Shown: piece after piece, positions 26,898 to 35,136 of the stretch
How positions within the stretch are numbered: the stretch's first letter is position 1
Layout of the letters: the number at the start of each line of letters is the position of its first letter
NCBI RefSeq assembly: GCF_007829955.1
Contig: NZ_VIWX01000002.1
Coordinates: forward strand, 806,001 to 870,000
DNA: 64,000 bases
Source of the DNA: Saccharopolyspora dendranthemae
GTDB taxonomy: Bacteria; Actinomycetota; Actinomycetes; Mycobacteriales; Pseudonocardiaceae
Direction of reading: 5' to 3'
Position numbers and translations under genes: made by a program
The notes under the pieces: model-generated
Databases searched by the model: none
Told to the model about the DNA's origin: nothing
The model's input: only the letters and a program-made list of their open reading frames with translations

Positions 26898-26981
26898 CCG
26901 GGCATCGCGGTATCGCGCCGCTCGGCGGTGCGTGTGGCGGAACCTCACCCCCGGCCTGGACTCCGTGCGCCTGTGCCTTCC

Positions 26982-27061
26982 GCAGGTCCCAGTTTTAGTC
27001 CAAACCGAGCCATGATCATGTCCGAAATGTCGGCTCAGTTTGGACTAAAACTGGGACCTGC
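26982..27061. repeat. 30-bp-stem inverted repeat (large intergenic hairpin)
   Basis: Arms 26982-27011 and 27032-27061 are complementary over 30 bp with one mismatch (a G-U pair in RNA), around a 20-nt loop that contains ATGATCAT. The arms are rich in AT (AGTTTTAGTCCAAAC) and unlike the flanking DNA. It lies between the convergent ilvA and PhoD genes, so it may terminate both. Its length and base composition also fit a palindromic intergenic repeat or a miniature mobile element. Confidence 0.8.
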
Positions 27062-27108
27062 CCACCAGCGCATCACCGCCAGCGGCATGCGCTCGGCCTG
27101 ATCGGGCG

Positions 27109-28692
27109 TCAGGTGAGTTGGCGGACGCAGGATTTCTCGAGGGTGTCGTCGGTGGTCGCTTCCCAGAGGGTCACCTGGGCGCGGGGGCCGTGGAACTCCA
27201 GCTCGGCGATGGCGTTGCCGAAGAACGGCCCGTCGGTCCGGCGCCAGTTCAGCGGCAGCGGTGCGACTCCGGCACGGTGCGACAGCCGGTCCAGCAGGCG
27301 GGCCGGGGTGCGCGACCAGGCGGCGCGCAGCGGGGCGCGCAGGTACGTGGGCGCCTGGTTGTGCAGCGGTGAGCAGGTCAGCTGGGTGACGCGGGAGTTC
27401 AGCGGGCGCGGGTAGTCGGCCTCGGCGAAGTAGCTGTGGTGGACGTCCCCGGAGAGCACGCTGATCGTCGCGGGCGCGTCGGGACGTGCCGCGCGGTCGC
27501 CGATGAGCTGGGCGAGCCGGTCGAAGGAGTCGCGGAACGCCGCCCAGTGCTCGAGATCGCCTGCCTGGCGGAGCTTCTCCGCTCGGTCCGCGTGCGGTCC
27601 GGAGCAGGCTCGCTCGTTCCACGACTGCAGGTGGTGCACGGCGTGCGGCAGCAGCCACGGCAGCGATGACGCCAGCACCAGGTGTGCGCGGTCGGCGGCC
27701 GCGACCTCTCGCAGCCAGGCGAACTCGCCGTCCGAGAGCATGGCTCGGTCACCGGTTTCCAGGATGCGGCCGCATCGGGTGTCGAGCACGACCAGTCGCA
27801 CACCGCCGAGGTCGCGTGCGTAGCTCCAGCGGACCCCCTTCTCGCCGTCCCGCTCGCGGTCGGCGCGGGCCGCCATGTCGCGCAGCACCGGGAGGGCGTC
27901 GCCGTGCCTGCCGACCTCGAGGACTTCGCGGTACACGGGGTCGGCGGCGAGGTCGTCCGGGTCGAGGTTGCCGATGTGCTGGTAGATCCAGTAGGCGATG
28001 AGCCCGCCCAGTAGGCGTTCGCGCCACCACGCTTCGCCGGACATCGCGGTGCGCCAGGCGCGCGAGGTGTTCCAGTCGTCGCGCACGTCGTGGTCATCGA
28101 AGATCATCATGGTCGGCAGCGTCGACAGCAGCCACCGCACCGGTGGGTCCTGCCAGGCGCGCCGGTAGAGCAGCGCGTACTCCTCGAAGTTCGCGATCTC
28201 CTCGCCGGGAGGCCGGCGGAGGTCGCGGTGTTCGGCGAGTTCGCGACGCACCTGCGGAGTGGGCTGGTCCGCGTAGACCTGGTCGCCGAGCAGGGCCAGC
28301 AGGTCCGGCCGCTCGTTCTCCGGTGTCCCGGCGAGGCGGGCGGCGGTGGCGGTCAGCGCGTCGGGGCCGTGCCGGTCGCGGCCCTCGGCCGGCCGGTCGA
28401 AGTGGCAGGAGCCGAACAGCGCGGTGAGCCGGTCCGGGCTGGTGATCGGGCGGATGATGCTGGGGGAGGCGTCGGCCTCGGGCCAGACGACGCGGTCGTC
28501 GAGCCGGACCTGGTAGGGCGTCGGGCCGCTGAGGTGCACGGTGAGCAGCGCGTAGTGGTGACCGCCGACCTGGAAGGTGTGCTCGGTGGTGTCGAGCACC
28601 TGCACGGTGCAGGGGTTTTCGGTCTCCACCCACACCGTGGCTCGGCTCCGGTCGACGTAGCGCAGCAGCGGGCCCAGCACCAACTCGGTCAC
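27109..28692 (-). CDS. PhoD-like alkaline phosphatase / phosphodiesterase
   Basis: A 527-residue calcineurin-like phosphoesterase of the PhoD group. An N-terminal beta domain precedes 'LFGSCHFDRP', 'LLALLGDQVYAD' (metal Asp), 'MIFDDHDVRDDWN' (metal Asp/Asn/His), 'LDTRCGR' and 'VLSGDVHHSYFAE' (metal His). No signal peptide or Tat motif is visible, so it is probably cytoplasmic. GTG 28692 has AGGA upstream; the longer frame to 28896 runs through the LPMO terminator and is rejected. Confidence 0.85.
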   Translation of the reverse strand: MTELVLGPLLRYVDRSRATVWVETENPCTVQVLDTTEHTFQVGGHHYALLTVHLSGPTPYQVRLDDRVVWPEADASPSIIRPITSPDRLTALFGSCHFDRPAEGRDRHGPDALTATAARLAGTPENERPDLLALLGDQVYADQPTPQVRRELAEHRDLRRPPGEEIANFEEYALLYRRAWQDPPVRWLLSTLPTMMIFDDHDVRDDWNTSRAWRTAMSGEAWWRERLLGGLIAYWIYQHIGNLDPDDLAADPVYREVLEVGRHGDALPVLRDMAARADRERDGEKGVRWSYARDLGGVRLVVLDTRCGRILETGDRAMLSDGEFAWLREVAAADRAHLVLASSLPWLLPHAVHHLQSWNERACSGPHADRAEKLRQAGDLEHWAAFRDSFDRLAQLIGDRAARPDAPATISVLSGDVHHSYFAEADYPRPLNSRVTQLTCSPLHNQAPTYLRAPLRAAWSRTPARLLDRLSHRAGVAPLPLNWRRTDGPFFGNAIAELEFHGPRAQVTLWEATTDDTLEKSCVRQLT

Positions 28693-28760
28693 CGGTCCTG
28701 GATACACCACCGGCCGGGCCGGGGAAACTCGGCCGGTGGTGTCCACAGTGGTCTGCGGGT

Positions 28761-28792
28761 GGCGGGCCCGGTGCTCGGGGACCGGGCCCGCC
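28761..28792 (-). terminator. Terminator of the LPMO gene
   Basis: A perfect 12-bp stem GGCGGGCCCGGT/ACCGGGCCCGCC with an 8-nt loop, 35 bp past the LPMO stop and before the PhoD start. There is no U-tract. Confidence 0.7.
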
Positions 28793-28826
28793 GGTGACGA
28801 CGTGCGGGCGCGTCGTCGGTGATGAC

Positions 28827-29348
28827 CTACTTGGCAGCGCCGACGTTGACGTCGATGCAGGCGTAGAAGGCGTTGGCGGTGTCGGCGACGTTCCACACCG
28901 CGAGCACCTTCTGCGGGCCGCTGAAGCCCGACAGGTCGACGTCGTGCGAGAGCTGCTGCGGCGGCTGCTCACCGCCCTGGTCGAACGAGCCGACCAGCTT
29001 GTCGCCGACGTAGTACTCCCAGGTGGTGGTCTTGTGCGCGGCGGTCAGCTTCCAGTTGAACGTGGCCTGGTTGCCGACCGGGGTGGCGGCCCAGCCCTTG
29101 GAGTCGTCGTCGAGCTCGGCGTAGCTCTCGTTGCCGCCGCTGCAGCTCTTCAGGCCCTTCGGGCCTTCGACGCTCTGGGGCTCCCAGGTGATCGAGCCGC
29201 ACTGCACGGTGCCTGCGGCGCACTGGGCCTGTCGGCTCGGCGGCGCTTCGACGTACCCGTGGGCGCTGGCGGTCCCGGCGGGGATCGCGATCAGGAACGG
29301 CGCGACGGCGGCGCCGACCATGGCTGCGGAGATCTTGCGGTTGGGCAT
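28827..29348 (-). CDS. Secreted lytic polysaccharide monooxygenase (AA10, chitin type)
   Basis: 173 residues. Signal peptide 1-29 ends ASA, so the mature protein begins with H30 (HGYVEAP), the N-terminal copper 'histidine brace' residue. The second copper His is probably H105 in 'LTAAHKTTTW', with the axial Phe in 'NAFYACIDV'. It is a single AA10 domain with no carbohydrate-binding module. AA10 enzymes oxidatively cut chitin or cellulose; the small size and 'GYVEAPPSRQAQC' are of the chitin-active type. ATG 29348 follows GAAGGAG. A DasR-like box lies 114 bp upstream. Confidence 0.92.
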   Translation of the reverse strand: MPNRKISAAMVGAAVAPFLIAIPAGTASAHGYVEAPPSRQAQCAAGTVQCGSITWEPQSVEGPKGLKSCSGGNESYAELDDDSKGWAATPVGNQATFNWKLTAAHKTTTWEYYVGDKLVGSFDQGGEQPPQQLSHDVDLSGFSGPQKVLAVWNVADTANAFYACIDVNVGAAK

Positions 29349-29804
29349 GTCAGCTCCTTCGGGGGAGTCCCCGCAGGGTGAATCGATTCCGAACAGCAGT
29401 CTCCGCGGAACGGGACGCTGTTCGAGAATTCCTGCGGGGAAAGGGATTCGCTGAATTTCTCAGTGGTCTGGACCATAAAGCGGACTACACGCCCAGTCAA
29501 GGACGAATGTACCGCGAATCAGCGGCGAAATCCGGGTCGTGGTCTTCTGACCTGAGGCAACAACGGTTTTTGTCGTTTGCCCCGAAAATTCCCAGCCGAT
29601 TTACCGTTTTTCTTGGCGGATGACACGAAATGATCTACGCGGTGATCGATTTTGGCGCTTCCGGAGGACGAAAAGCCGCCGGGCAGAGCGGGTTTCCGCT
29701 GCCCATCAAGATCGTCGAAACGGGACTGTGAACGAGTTGTGATCCGTCGCGGCCACTTTCGTGAAAGAGGGGTGGCCAGTGCGAGATGATGCGACGACGG
29801 TGGG
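29349..29804. other. Intergenic region upstream of the LPMO
   Basis: 456 bp with lower GC than the surroundings, especially 29500-29720. It contains the DasR-like box and no open frame with a ribosome site or family resemblance. The 81-codon plus-strand frame at 29378-29623 has no homology that I recognise. Confidence 0.6.
29462..29477. promoter_or_regulatory. Predicted DasR-responsive element (dre)
   Basis: AGTGGTCTGGACCATA matches the known dre core TGGTCTAGACCA at 11 of 12 positions (29464-29475). DasR, a GntR/HutC repressor released by glucosamine-6-phosphate, controls chitin-degradation genes in Streptomyces and Saccharopolyspora; position and target gene both fit. Confidence 0.75.
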
Positions 29805-31376
29805 TCAGCGAATCCGCTTGAGGACGGCATTCGCCGCCGCGTACCCGGAACCGCCGCCCATTCCCGGGCCCGGGTGGGTCGAGGCACCGATGTGCCAGAG
29901 GCCGGGGATCGGCGGGGTGCTGCTTCCCGTCGCCGGAACGGGTCGCCAGAGGTAGTTCTGGTCGAGTTCGGTGCTCCCGCCGTAGGGGTCGCCCTCGGCG
30001 GCGTTGGGGTTGTGCGCGGTGAGCTCGGGAGGGGTGATGATGTCCACCCCGCACACCTGGTCGTGCAGGCCGGGGGCGTGCGCGTTGAGCCGGTCGAACA
30101 CCCGTCGCGCGTAGCCCTCGGCGAGTTCCCGGGTCCAGCCCTGGCTGGTGTCGAGCTCTCCGGCCGAGTCGCCGACCGGGTGGTGCGGAAGCTCCTGGAG
30201 CTGCAGCCACAGCGACGCCGCGCCGCGGGGGACCCGCGTCTCGTCGATCAGGTACTGGCTGCCCACCACCACGGTGGGCCGGCGCGGCAGGAGACCGGCC
30301 TCGGCCTCCGCGCAGGCGATGCCGGTGCTCGCCGAGCCGTCGGTGAGGTGGACGATCGGGAAGTTCCCCAACCGCTCGTCGCGCCACTTCAGCGGGCCGG
30401 ACAGCGCGACGTGGATCTGCATCGCGGCCCGGCCGTAGCGGAACCGCTCGGCCTGCCGCACCAGGTTCGGCGCGACGGCGCTGGGCGGCAGCAGCCGGCC
30501 GTAGAGCACCGAGGGCGCCACCGAGGCCAGCACGCCCCGCCGGGCGTGGAAGACGCGTTCACCGGCGACGACCCCGATCGCGCGGCCGTGGTCGACGAGG
30601 ATCCGCTCGACCTCGGTGCCGGTGCGCACCTGCACGCCCAGGGCATCGAGAAGTCGGGCGAACGCGGTCACGAAGTTGCCCGCGCCGCCCTCCACCACGG
30701 GCAAGCCGGCCCCGTGCAGCCCCGCGGCGAGCAGGCCGGTCATCAGTCCGCCGGAGGCGTGATCAGGCCCCAGCCCGGCGTGCAGCAGCCAGGGCGCGTA
30801 GAGGTGGTCGACCTCCGGGCCGCGGAATCGGCGGTGCAGGGCGCGGCCGCTGGTGGCGAGTTGTCGCAACCAGCCGTCCGGGTCGCGCACACCGCCGGCG
30901 TTGAGCAGCTTCGCGGCGTGCCGCAGCCTGGACCAGGGCGCGCCGCCGAGGACACCGTCGATGGCGGCGAGGTTCTCGCCCGCGGCGTCCAGCATGGACA
31001 GGTAGTCGTGGCGGTCGATGTCGTGCTCGAAGGCCTCCACCGTCGTGGCCGGGTCGCGGTGGCTCGTGGTCACCCGGCCGTCGTCGGCGACGCTCGCCGC
31101 GGCCCAGGACTCGGTGTTGCGGTAGACCAGCCCGTGCTCGTGCAGCAGCGGGCCGAGGGAGGCGTAGGCCGGGCCGGTCAGGAACAACGAGTGCCACGAG
31201 GAGTAGGTGTCGTGGACGTAGCCGGGCACCGTGCGCTGATCGGACGCGATGAAGCCGCCCAGCTGGTCGTTGCGCTCCAGCAGCAGGACCGATCGGCCTC
31301 GCCTGGCCAGCTCGGCGGCGGCGACCATGCCGTTGACGCCGGATCCGACGACGATGACCTCGATTTCGGTGCTCAT
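29805..31376 (-). CDS. Phytoene-desaturase-like FAD oxidoreductase
   Basis: A 523-residue flavoprotein of the CrtI/PYROXD2 type. The N-terminal dinucleotide fold 'VIVVGSGVNGMVAAAELARRG' (in part) and 'LLLERNDQLGG' bind FAD; the C-terminal 'GLWHIGASTHPGPGMGGGSGYAAA' (in part) closes the site. No carotenoid synthase or other crt gene is adjacent, so a carotenoid role is not supported. PYROXD2-like oxidoreductases of unknown substrate are the better match. It sits 81 bp downstream of the OFA-type carrier gene, with an inverted repeat between. Confidence 0.85.
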   Translation of the reverse strand: MSTEIEVIVVGSGVNGMVAAAELARRGRSVLLLERNDQLGGFIASDQRTVPGYVHDTYSSWHSLFLTGPAYASLGPLLHEHGLVYRNTESWAAASVADDGRVTTSHRDPATTVEAFEHDIDRHDYLSMLDAAGENLAAIDGVLGGAPWSRLRHAAKLLNAGGVRDPDGWLRQLATSGRALHRRFRGPEVDHLYAPWLLHAGLGPDHASGGLMTGLLAAGLHGAGLPVVEGGAGNFVTAFARLLDALGVQVRTGTEVERILVDHGRAIGVVAGERVFHARRGVLASVAPSVLYGRLLPPSAVAPNLVRQAERFRYGRAAMQIHVALSGPLKWRDERLGNFPIVHLTDGSASTGIACAEAEAGLLPRRPTVVVGSQYLIDETRVPRGAASLWLQLQELPHHPVGDSAGELDTSQGWTRELAEGYARRVFDRLNAHAPGLHDQVCGVDIITPPELTAHNPNAAEGDPYGGSTELDQNYLWRPVPATGSSTPPIPGLWHIGASTHPGPGMGGGSGYAAANAVLKRIR

Positions 31377-31441
31377 CAGGCCGCCCTTCCCCGAGGCCGG
31401 GGGCCGTGATCGTCCCCATCCGACCGAGGAGGATCATGGCA

Positions 31442-31462
31442 CTTGATCCTAGACCGATCAAG
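31442..31462. promoter_or_regulatory. Inverted repeat CTTGATC-N7-GATCAAG
   Basis: Perfect 7-bp arms. It overlaps the stop of the MFS gene and contains a minus-strand TAGGAT (-10-like, 31451-31446) about 70 bp before the CrtI-like start. It is probably an operator or promoter element of that gene. Confidence 0.45.
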
Positions 31463-32768
31463 GTGCGGCGCTGGGAAGGGTTTTCGGGAACCCGGGGCGT
31501 TGCACCAGTCCGGCCAGCACCGCGGATCCCAAGGACAGCACCGCGGCGAGCGTCAGCGCGACCGGGGCACCCCACGCGAACAGCGCGGTCCAGCCGAGCC
31601 CGATGCCCACCACGCCGCTGATCGCCTTCGCGCTGTAGACCACCCCGTGCACCTCGATGCTGCGGCGTTGCCCGAAGCACTCCCGCGCGAGCGCGGCGAA
31701 CAGCGGGTAGAACGCGCCACCGCCGGCACCCGCGACCGTCGCGCCCGCCAGCACCCACCCGGCGGAGGCGTTGTCGACGCCGATGAGCAGCAGCACCTGG
31801 CCCGCGGCCTGGATCGTCATCACCCAGCGCAGGGTGCGGCGCCGTCCGAGGCGCGTGGCCACCGGCAAAGCCACCGCGCGACCTGCGCCGTTGGTGGCCA
31901 CGAACAGCGCGATCGCGGCCACCGGGGACACCGGTGCGGCCAGCAGCGCCAGGAACGCCGCGTCGAACAGCGAGACCGCGGCCGCGCAGAACAAGCACGC
32001 CGCCAGGACGGGAAGCGCCGGTGTCCGCACGGCCTCGGCGGCTGAGAACTCCCGCGCGGCAGGTGGGTTCGACCGCGCCCATTGCCGGTGGTCGACGTGC
32101 GCGGGCCACCAGTCGCGCGGTGGGTCGCTGACGACCAGGGCGCATCCGGCGACGGCGATCAGCAGCGCCGGGCTGAAGGCGGCCAACCCGGTTTCCACGT
32201 GCTCGGGAGCGAGGGTGAGGGCGACGACGAACGGGGTGGAGCCGTAGGCGAACGCGCCGGTGACCAGGCCGACCCGGGCCGCGGCGTTGTCCGGGAACCA
32301 CTTCTCGGTGGTGGAGGCGCAGACGGCGTAGACCAGCCCGGCACCGGTGCCGCCGAGCACCGCGTACCCGGCGGTCATCCCGTGGGCGAGGCTGAGAACT
32401 CCGGCCGCGCAGAGCGTTCCGCCGATGACCAGCAGGCTCTTGGGGCCTTTCCGGTCGTGCTGGCGCAGGTGAGCGCAGGGGAGTCCGGCGCCCGCCTGCA
32501 GCACCGTCCACGCGGCCAGCGTCCAGCACAGGTTCGCCAGGTCGTGCCCGGCGGCGAGCAGTCCCGGGATCGCGGCTCCGAAGGCGTACTGCATGGTCCC
32601 GACCAGCAGCATCGGCAACCAGCACGCCCACAGCATCGCCGCCCGGGGCAGGCCGGTGAGCTCGTGCGGCCGTTCTCCGATCCGGTAGCGGCGGCCGTGG
32701 TGGTCGCGCGCCTCCAGCTTCGGCGTGTGGAGCCCGATCATCGCCCACTGCTCGGGCATGGGATTCAC
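31458..32768 (-). CDS. MFS transporter, oxalate:formate antiporter (OFA) family type
   Basis: 436 residues, about 12 membrane helices. The loop 'TTEKWFPDNAAARVGLVTGAF' (in part) matches the OFA signature 'kWFPdkrg...G', followed by a glycine-rich helix. OFA members exchange oxalate/formate or other small carboxylates. The start is GTG 32768 or ATG 32759. A GntR-type palindrome lies 80 bp upstream, linking it to the CoA-transferase block even though it would be a separate transcript. Confidence 0.8.
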   Translation of the reverse strand: MNPMPEQWAMIGLHTPKLEARDHHGRRYRIGERPHELTGLPRAAMLWACWLPMLLVGTMQYAFGAAIPGLLAAGHDLANLCWTLAAWTVLQAGAGLPCAHLRQHDRKGPKSLLVIGGTLCAAGVLSLAHGMTAGYAVLGGTGAGLVYAVCASTTEKWFPDNAAARVGLVTGAFAYGSTPFVVALTLAPEHVETGLAAFSPALLIAVAGCALVVSDPPRDWWPAHVDHRQWARSNPPAAREFSAAEAVRTPALPVLAACLFCAAAVSLFDAAFLALLAAPVSPVAAIALFVATNGAGRAVALPVATRLGRRRTLRWVMTIQAAGQVLLLIGVDNASAGWVLAGATVAGAGGGAFYPLFAALARECFGQRRSIEVHGVVYSAKAISGVVGIGLGWTALFAWGAPVALTLAAVLSLGSAVLAGLVQRPGFPKTLPSAAP

Positions 32769-32847
32769 CGTCCGCTCAGCTGGTCTGATCGGTCCCGGTC
32801 ACGGGTGTCGCTGCTCACAAGGACTTCGCGAACCGGACAGGAGATCG

Positions 32848-32860
32848 GCATACTGTATGC
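32848..32860. promoter_or_regulatory. GntR-type operator a (GCATACTGTATGC)
   Basis: A perfect 13-bp palindrome around T32854 and the best copy of a motif repeated at 40257, 40446 and 43806. It lies between the minus-strand MFS gene (start 32768) and a small plus-strand frame at 32892. Confidence 0.8.
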
Positions 32861-32891
32861 AAGGAGTGAGGACGGGAGGAGGTGAGGGCTC

Positions 32892-33080
32892 ATGCGGATC
32901 ATCGGAGCCATCCTGCGTCATCTCGAACGCATGCCGCGCGGATTCGCGGCGGACGGGCGAGTGCTGGGACTGGCCACGTCCGCCGCCACCCGATCGGCTC
33001 GGCAGCAGGGTGACCGCGGCGGTGCGCGGCCGGAGCCGGCGCGCGACGACGAGCGGCGGCTCGCCGACGCGCGCGGCTGA
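32892..33080 (+). CDS. Small basic hypothetical protein
   Basis: 62 codons, 31 bp past GntR operator a, with GGAGGAGGTGAGG just before ATG 32892. Arg/Ala-rich with an amphipathic start MRIIGAILRHLERM. I recognise no family. It could be a real regulated small protein or a chance frame; the rest of 32769-33105 holds only the operator. Confidence 0.3.
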   Translation: MRIIGAILRHLERMPRGFAADGRVLGLATSAATRSARQQGDRGGARPEPARDDERRLADARG

Positions 33081-33105
33081 TCGCCGGTGGTGGTGACCGG
33101 TGCGC

Positions 33106-33516
33106 TCACGTCCCGGCACCACCCCGGACCAGCCTCTCCTGCACCCACACGAACCCGATCGCGAACCCGACGCTGATGAGCGCTTGGTAGACCAGGAACG
33201 ACACGGGCTGCGGCGGCAGGGAGAAGCTGTCGCCGACCACCACCCTGGTCCCCACGTCCTGCACCAGGCGTGCCATCGGGAACGCGATCAACCAGTACAG
33301 CGCGATGGGGGCGAACGCCCCGCCGCGGAACACGCCGCGCAAGCGCAGCGCGCTGCAGCCGGCGCCGAACACCGCCAGCGGCACCGCCAGCATGAGACCG
33401 CCCGTCACGGCCCACGCCGGCGGTGCGCCGGCGACCAGCGTGAACAGCGCCGCGAACGCTCCGGCCACGGTGCCGATGACCAACCCCGGTGCGGTGATCC
33501 TCGTCGACTCGGTCAT
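33106..33516 (-). CDS. Small integral membrane protein
   Basis: 136 residues with four predicted membrane helices (about 12-30, 34-55, 68-84, 106-126) and no known motif. ATG 33516 is 1 bp from the stop of the Nramp-related gene, so the two are co-translated. It may be an accessory subunit of that transporter. Confidence 0.7.
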   Translation of the reverse strand: MTESTRITAPGLVIGTVAGAFAALFTLVAGAPPAWAVTGGLMLAVPLAVFGAGCSALRLRGVFRGGAFAPIALYWLIAFPMARLVQDVGTRVVVGDSFSLPPQPVSFLVYQALISVGFAIGFVWVQERLVRGGAGT

Positions 33517-33517
33517 G

Positions 33518-35014
33518 TCAGCTCACGACCACGCCGAAACGCACGAGGCTGTAGAACAGCATGCCGAGGTAGAACACCGCGCCCGCCCCGATGATCAGGT
33601 TGCTCCACCACCGCGGGCGGATCGGCTTGGGCAGCATCCGGTTGTTCACCAGCAGCAGCACCACGCAGTAGGCGCCCATCGCGAACGTGGACAGGAACGC
33701 GAGGACGTCCAGGATCGCGCTCGGGCCATCTGCCGGCCCGAACAGCAGGATCAGGATCCCGAACAGGATCACGCCCCACAGGAACGCGGCGTAGAGGCGC
33801 GACATGCCGAACCGCTTGGCACCCGGCACGAAGTGGTAGGTCATGTCGGCCTGGCCCCGGGAGAACGAGTCGAACAGGCCCAGCGTCGCGTTGAGCCCGA
33901 TCAAGGCGATGAAACCGAGGAAGACCGTGCCCAGCACGGGAGAACCCGCCGAGGAGAACGCGTCGGCCATCGCCGACAGCGCTGCCTCCCGCTCACCGGT
34001 CTCGATCAGCGACTTCACGTCGGGGTTCTCCCGCGAGGCCGACTGGGCGAGCACGGTGAAGGAGATCGTCACCAGCATCGTCACGCCCCAGAACAGCAGC
34101 AGCGCGTCGAAGGTGACCCACCGCCGCCAGCCCTTCCACTTGGCCATCTCGGCCGGGTCGTCGGTGTCGAACATGAACCCGCGCGAGGGCATGACCTCCT
34201 CCTCGCCCGCGTGCCGGAGGCCGCGGATGCGCGGGATGTGCGCGCCCATGCCGGCGCCGGAATCGCGCAGGTGCAGCGTGTACCACATCTGCTGCATGCC
34301 CGAGGGTCCGGCGAAGGCGATCGCGCCCACCACGACCGGGAACCACTCCGGCGACATCGCGGCCTCCGGGAAGTACCCGAAGTGGAACATGCCCGCGATC
34401 GTGCTCGTGAGGTCCTGCAGGTTGCCCACCAGCGAGGCGATGACAGCGGTGCCGACCACCAGCAGGCCGATCAGGATCGACAGCACGTTCTCCAGCAGGC
34501 TGTAGATCACCTTGGCCATCGTGAAGATGACCCCGACCAGCAGCAGGCCCGCGCAACCCGAGACGTACCAGGGTATTCCGGTGATCTGCTCCAGCGCCGC
34601 CGCGCCGGCCGAGAGGTGGCCGGGCCAGATGTAGACGGCCATCGCGGTGATGAAGAAGAACCACATGAACGGTTTCGCCACGCGCGCCGCACCCGAGAAG
34701 ATGCTCTCCCCGGTGGCCATCGCGTAGCGCGCCATTTCGAGCATGACCACGGCCTGCAGCGTGACCCCGATCAGGAACAGCCAGCGGATCTCCGGCCCGA
34801 AGATCAGCACGAGCCTCGGCCACATGTAGGACTCGCCCATGCCCACACCGAGTGCCACGAGGAACACGGTGGGGCCCAGCAGGTGGATGGACGGCGGTGC
34901 GTCGGGAAGCTTGCGGATGGGCATGGGCTCCAGCCCACCCGCCGGCCAGACCCTGCCGTCCGCTTCTAATACCGGTTCTTGATCGTCCCTCCCAGGCGCC
35001 TGATCAGCATCCAC
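33518..35014 (-). CDS. Nramp-related transporter lacking the metal-binding motifs
   Basis: 498 residues, about 11 membrane helices of the LeuT/Nramp fold. In helix 1 the Nramp DPGN is replaced (about 'GVGMGESYMW', residues 56-65). In helix 6 the MPH motif reads MQQ ('AGPSGMQQMW'). Metal transport is therefore unlikely, and an organic acid is a better guess given the neighbours. GTG 35014 follows a perfect AAGGAGG. It lies 122 bp after the acyl-CoA synthetase gene and is probably part of the same operon. Automated annotation would call it an Nramp divalent metal transporter. Confidence 0.72.
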   Translation of the reverse strand: MDADQAPGRDDQEPVLEADGRVWPAGGLEPMPIRKLPDAPPSIHLLGPTVFLVALGVGMGESYMWPRLVLIFGPEIRWLFLIGVTLQAVVMLEMARYAMATGESIFSGAARVAKPFMWFFFITAMAVYIWPGHLSAGAAALEQITGIPWYVSGCAGLLLVGVIFTMAKVIYSLLENVLSILIGLLVVGTAVIASLVGNLQDLTSTIAGMFHFGYFPEAAMSPEWFPVVVGAIAFAGPSGMQQMWYTLHLRDSGAGMGAHIPRIRGLRHAGEEEVMPSRGFMFDTDDPAEMAKWKGWRRWVTFDALLLFWGVTMLVTISFTVLAQSASRENPDVKSLIETGEREAALSAMADAFSSAGSPVLGTVFLGFIALIGLNATLGLFDSFSRGQADMTYHFVPGAKRFGMSRLYAAFLWGVILFGILILLFGPADGPSAILDVLAFLSTFAMGAYCVVLLLVNNRMLPKPIRPRWWSNLIIGAGAVFYLGMLFYSLVRFGVVVS

Positions 35015-35136
35015 ATCGGACCTCCTTGTCCTCGGGATTTTCCTCGGGAGCTCTGTTCGGCGGTGTGAGTTGCTCTGGTGGGGTGGGTGAGGAAGCGGCT
35101 ACGTCGCTCGCGTGACGGCGGCGGGGTGTTGCGCCT

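Noticed and set aside
28747..28756. Half dre motif (AGTGGTCTG) near the LPMO terminator; similar at 63962-63970
   Set aside because: The second half-site is absent in both.
29378..29623. 81-codon plus-strand frame before the LPMO
   Set aside because: No ribosome site or homology, and it contains the DasR-like box; treated as regulatory DNA.
29805..31376. Carotenoid desaturase (crtI) assignment
   Set aside because: No crtB, crtE or other carotenoid gene is near and the sequence is closer to PYROXD2-like oxidoreductases.
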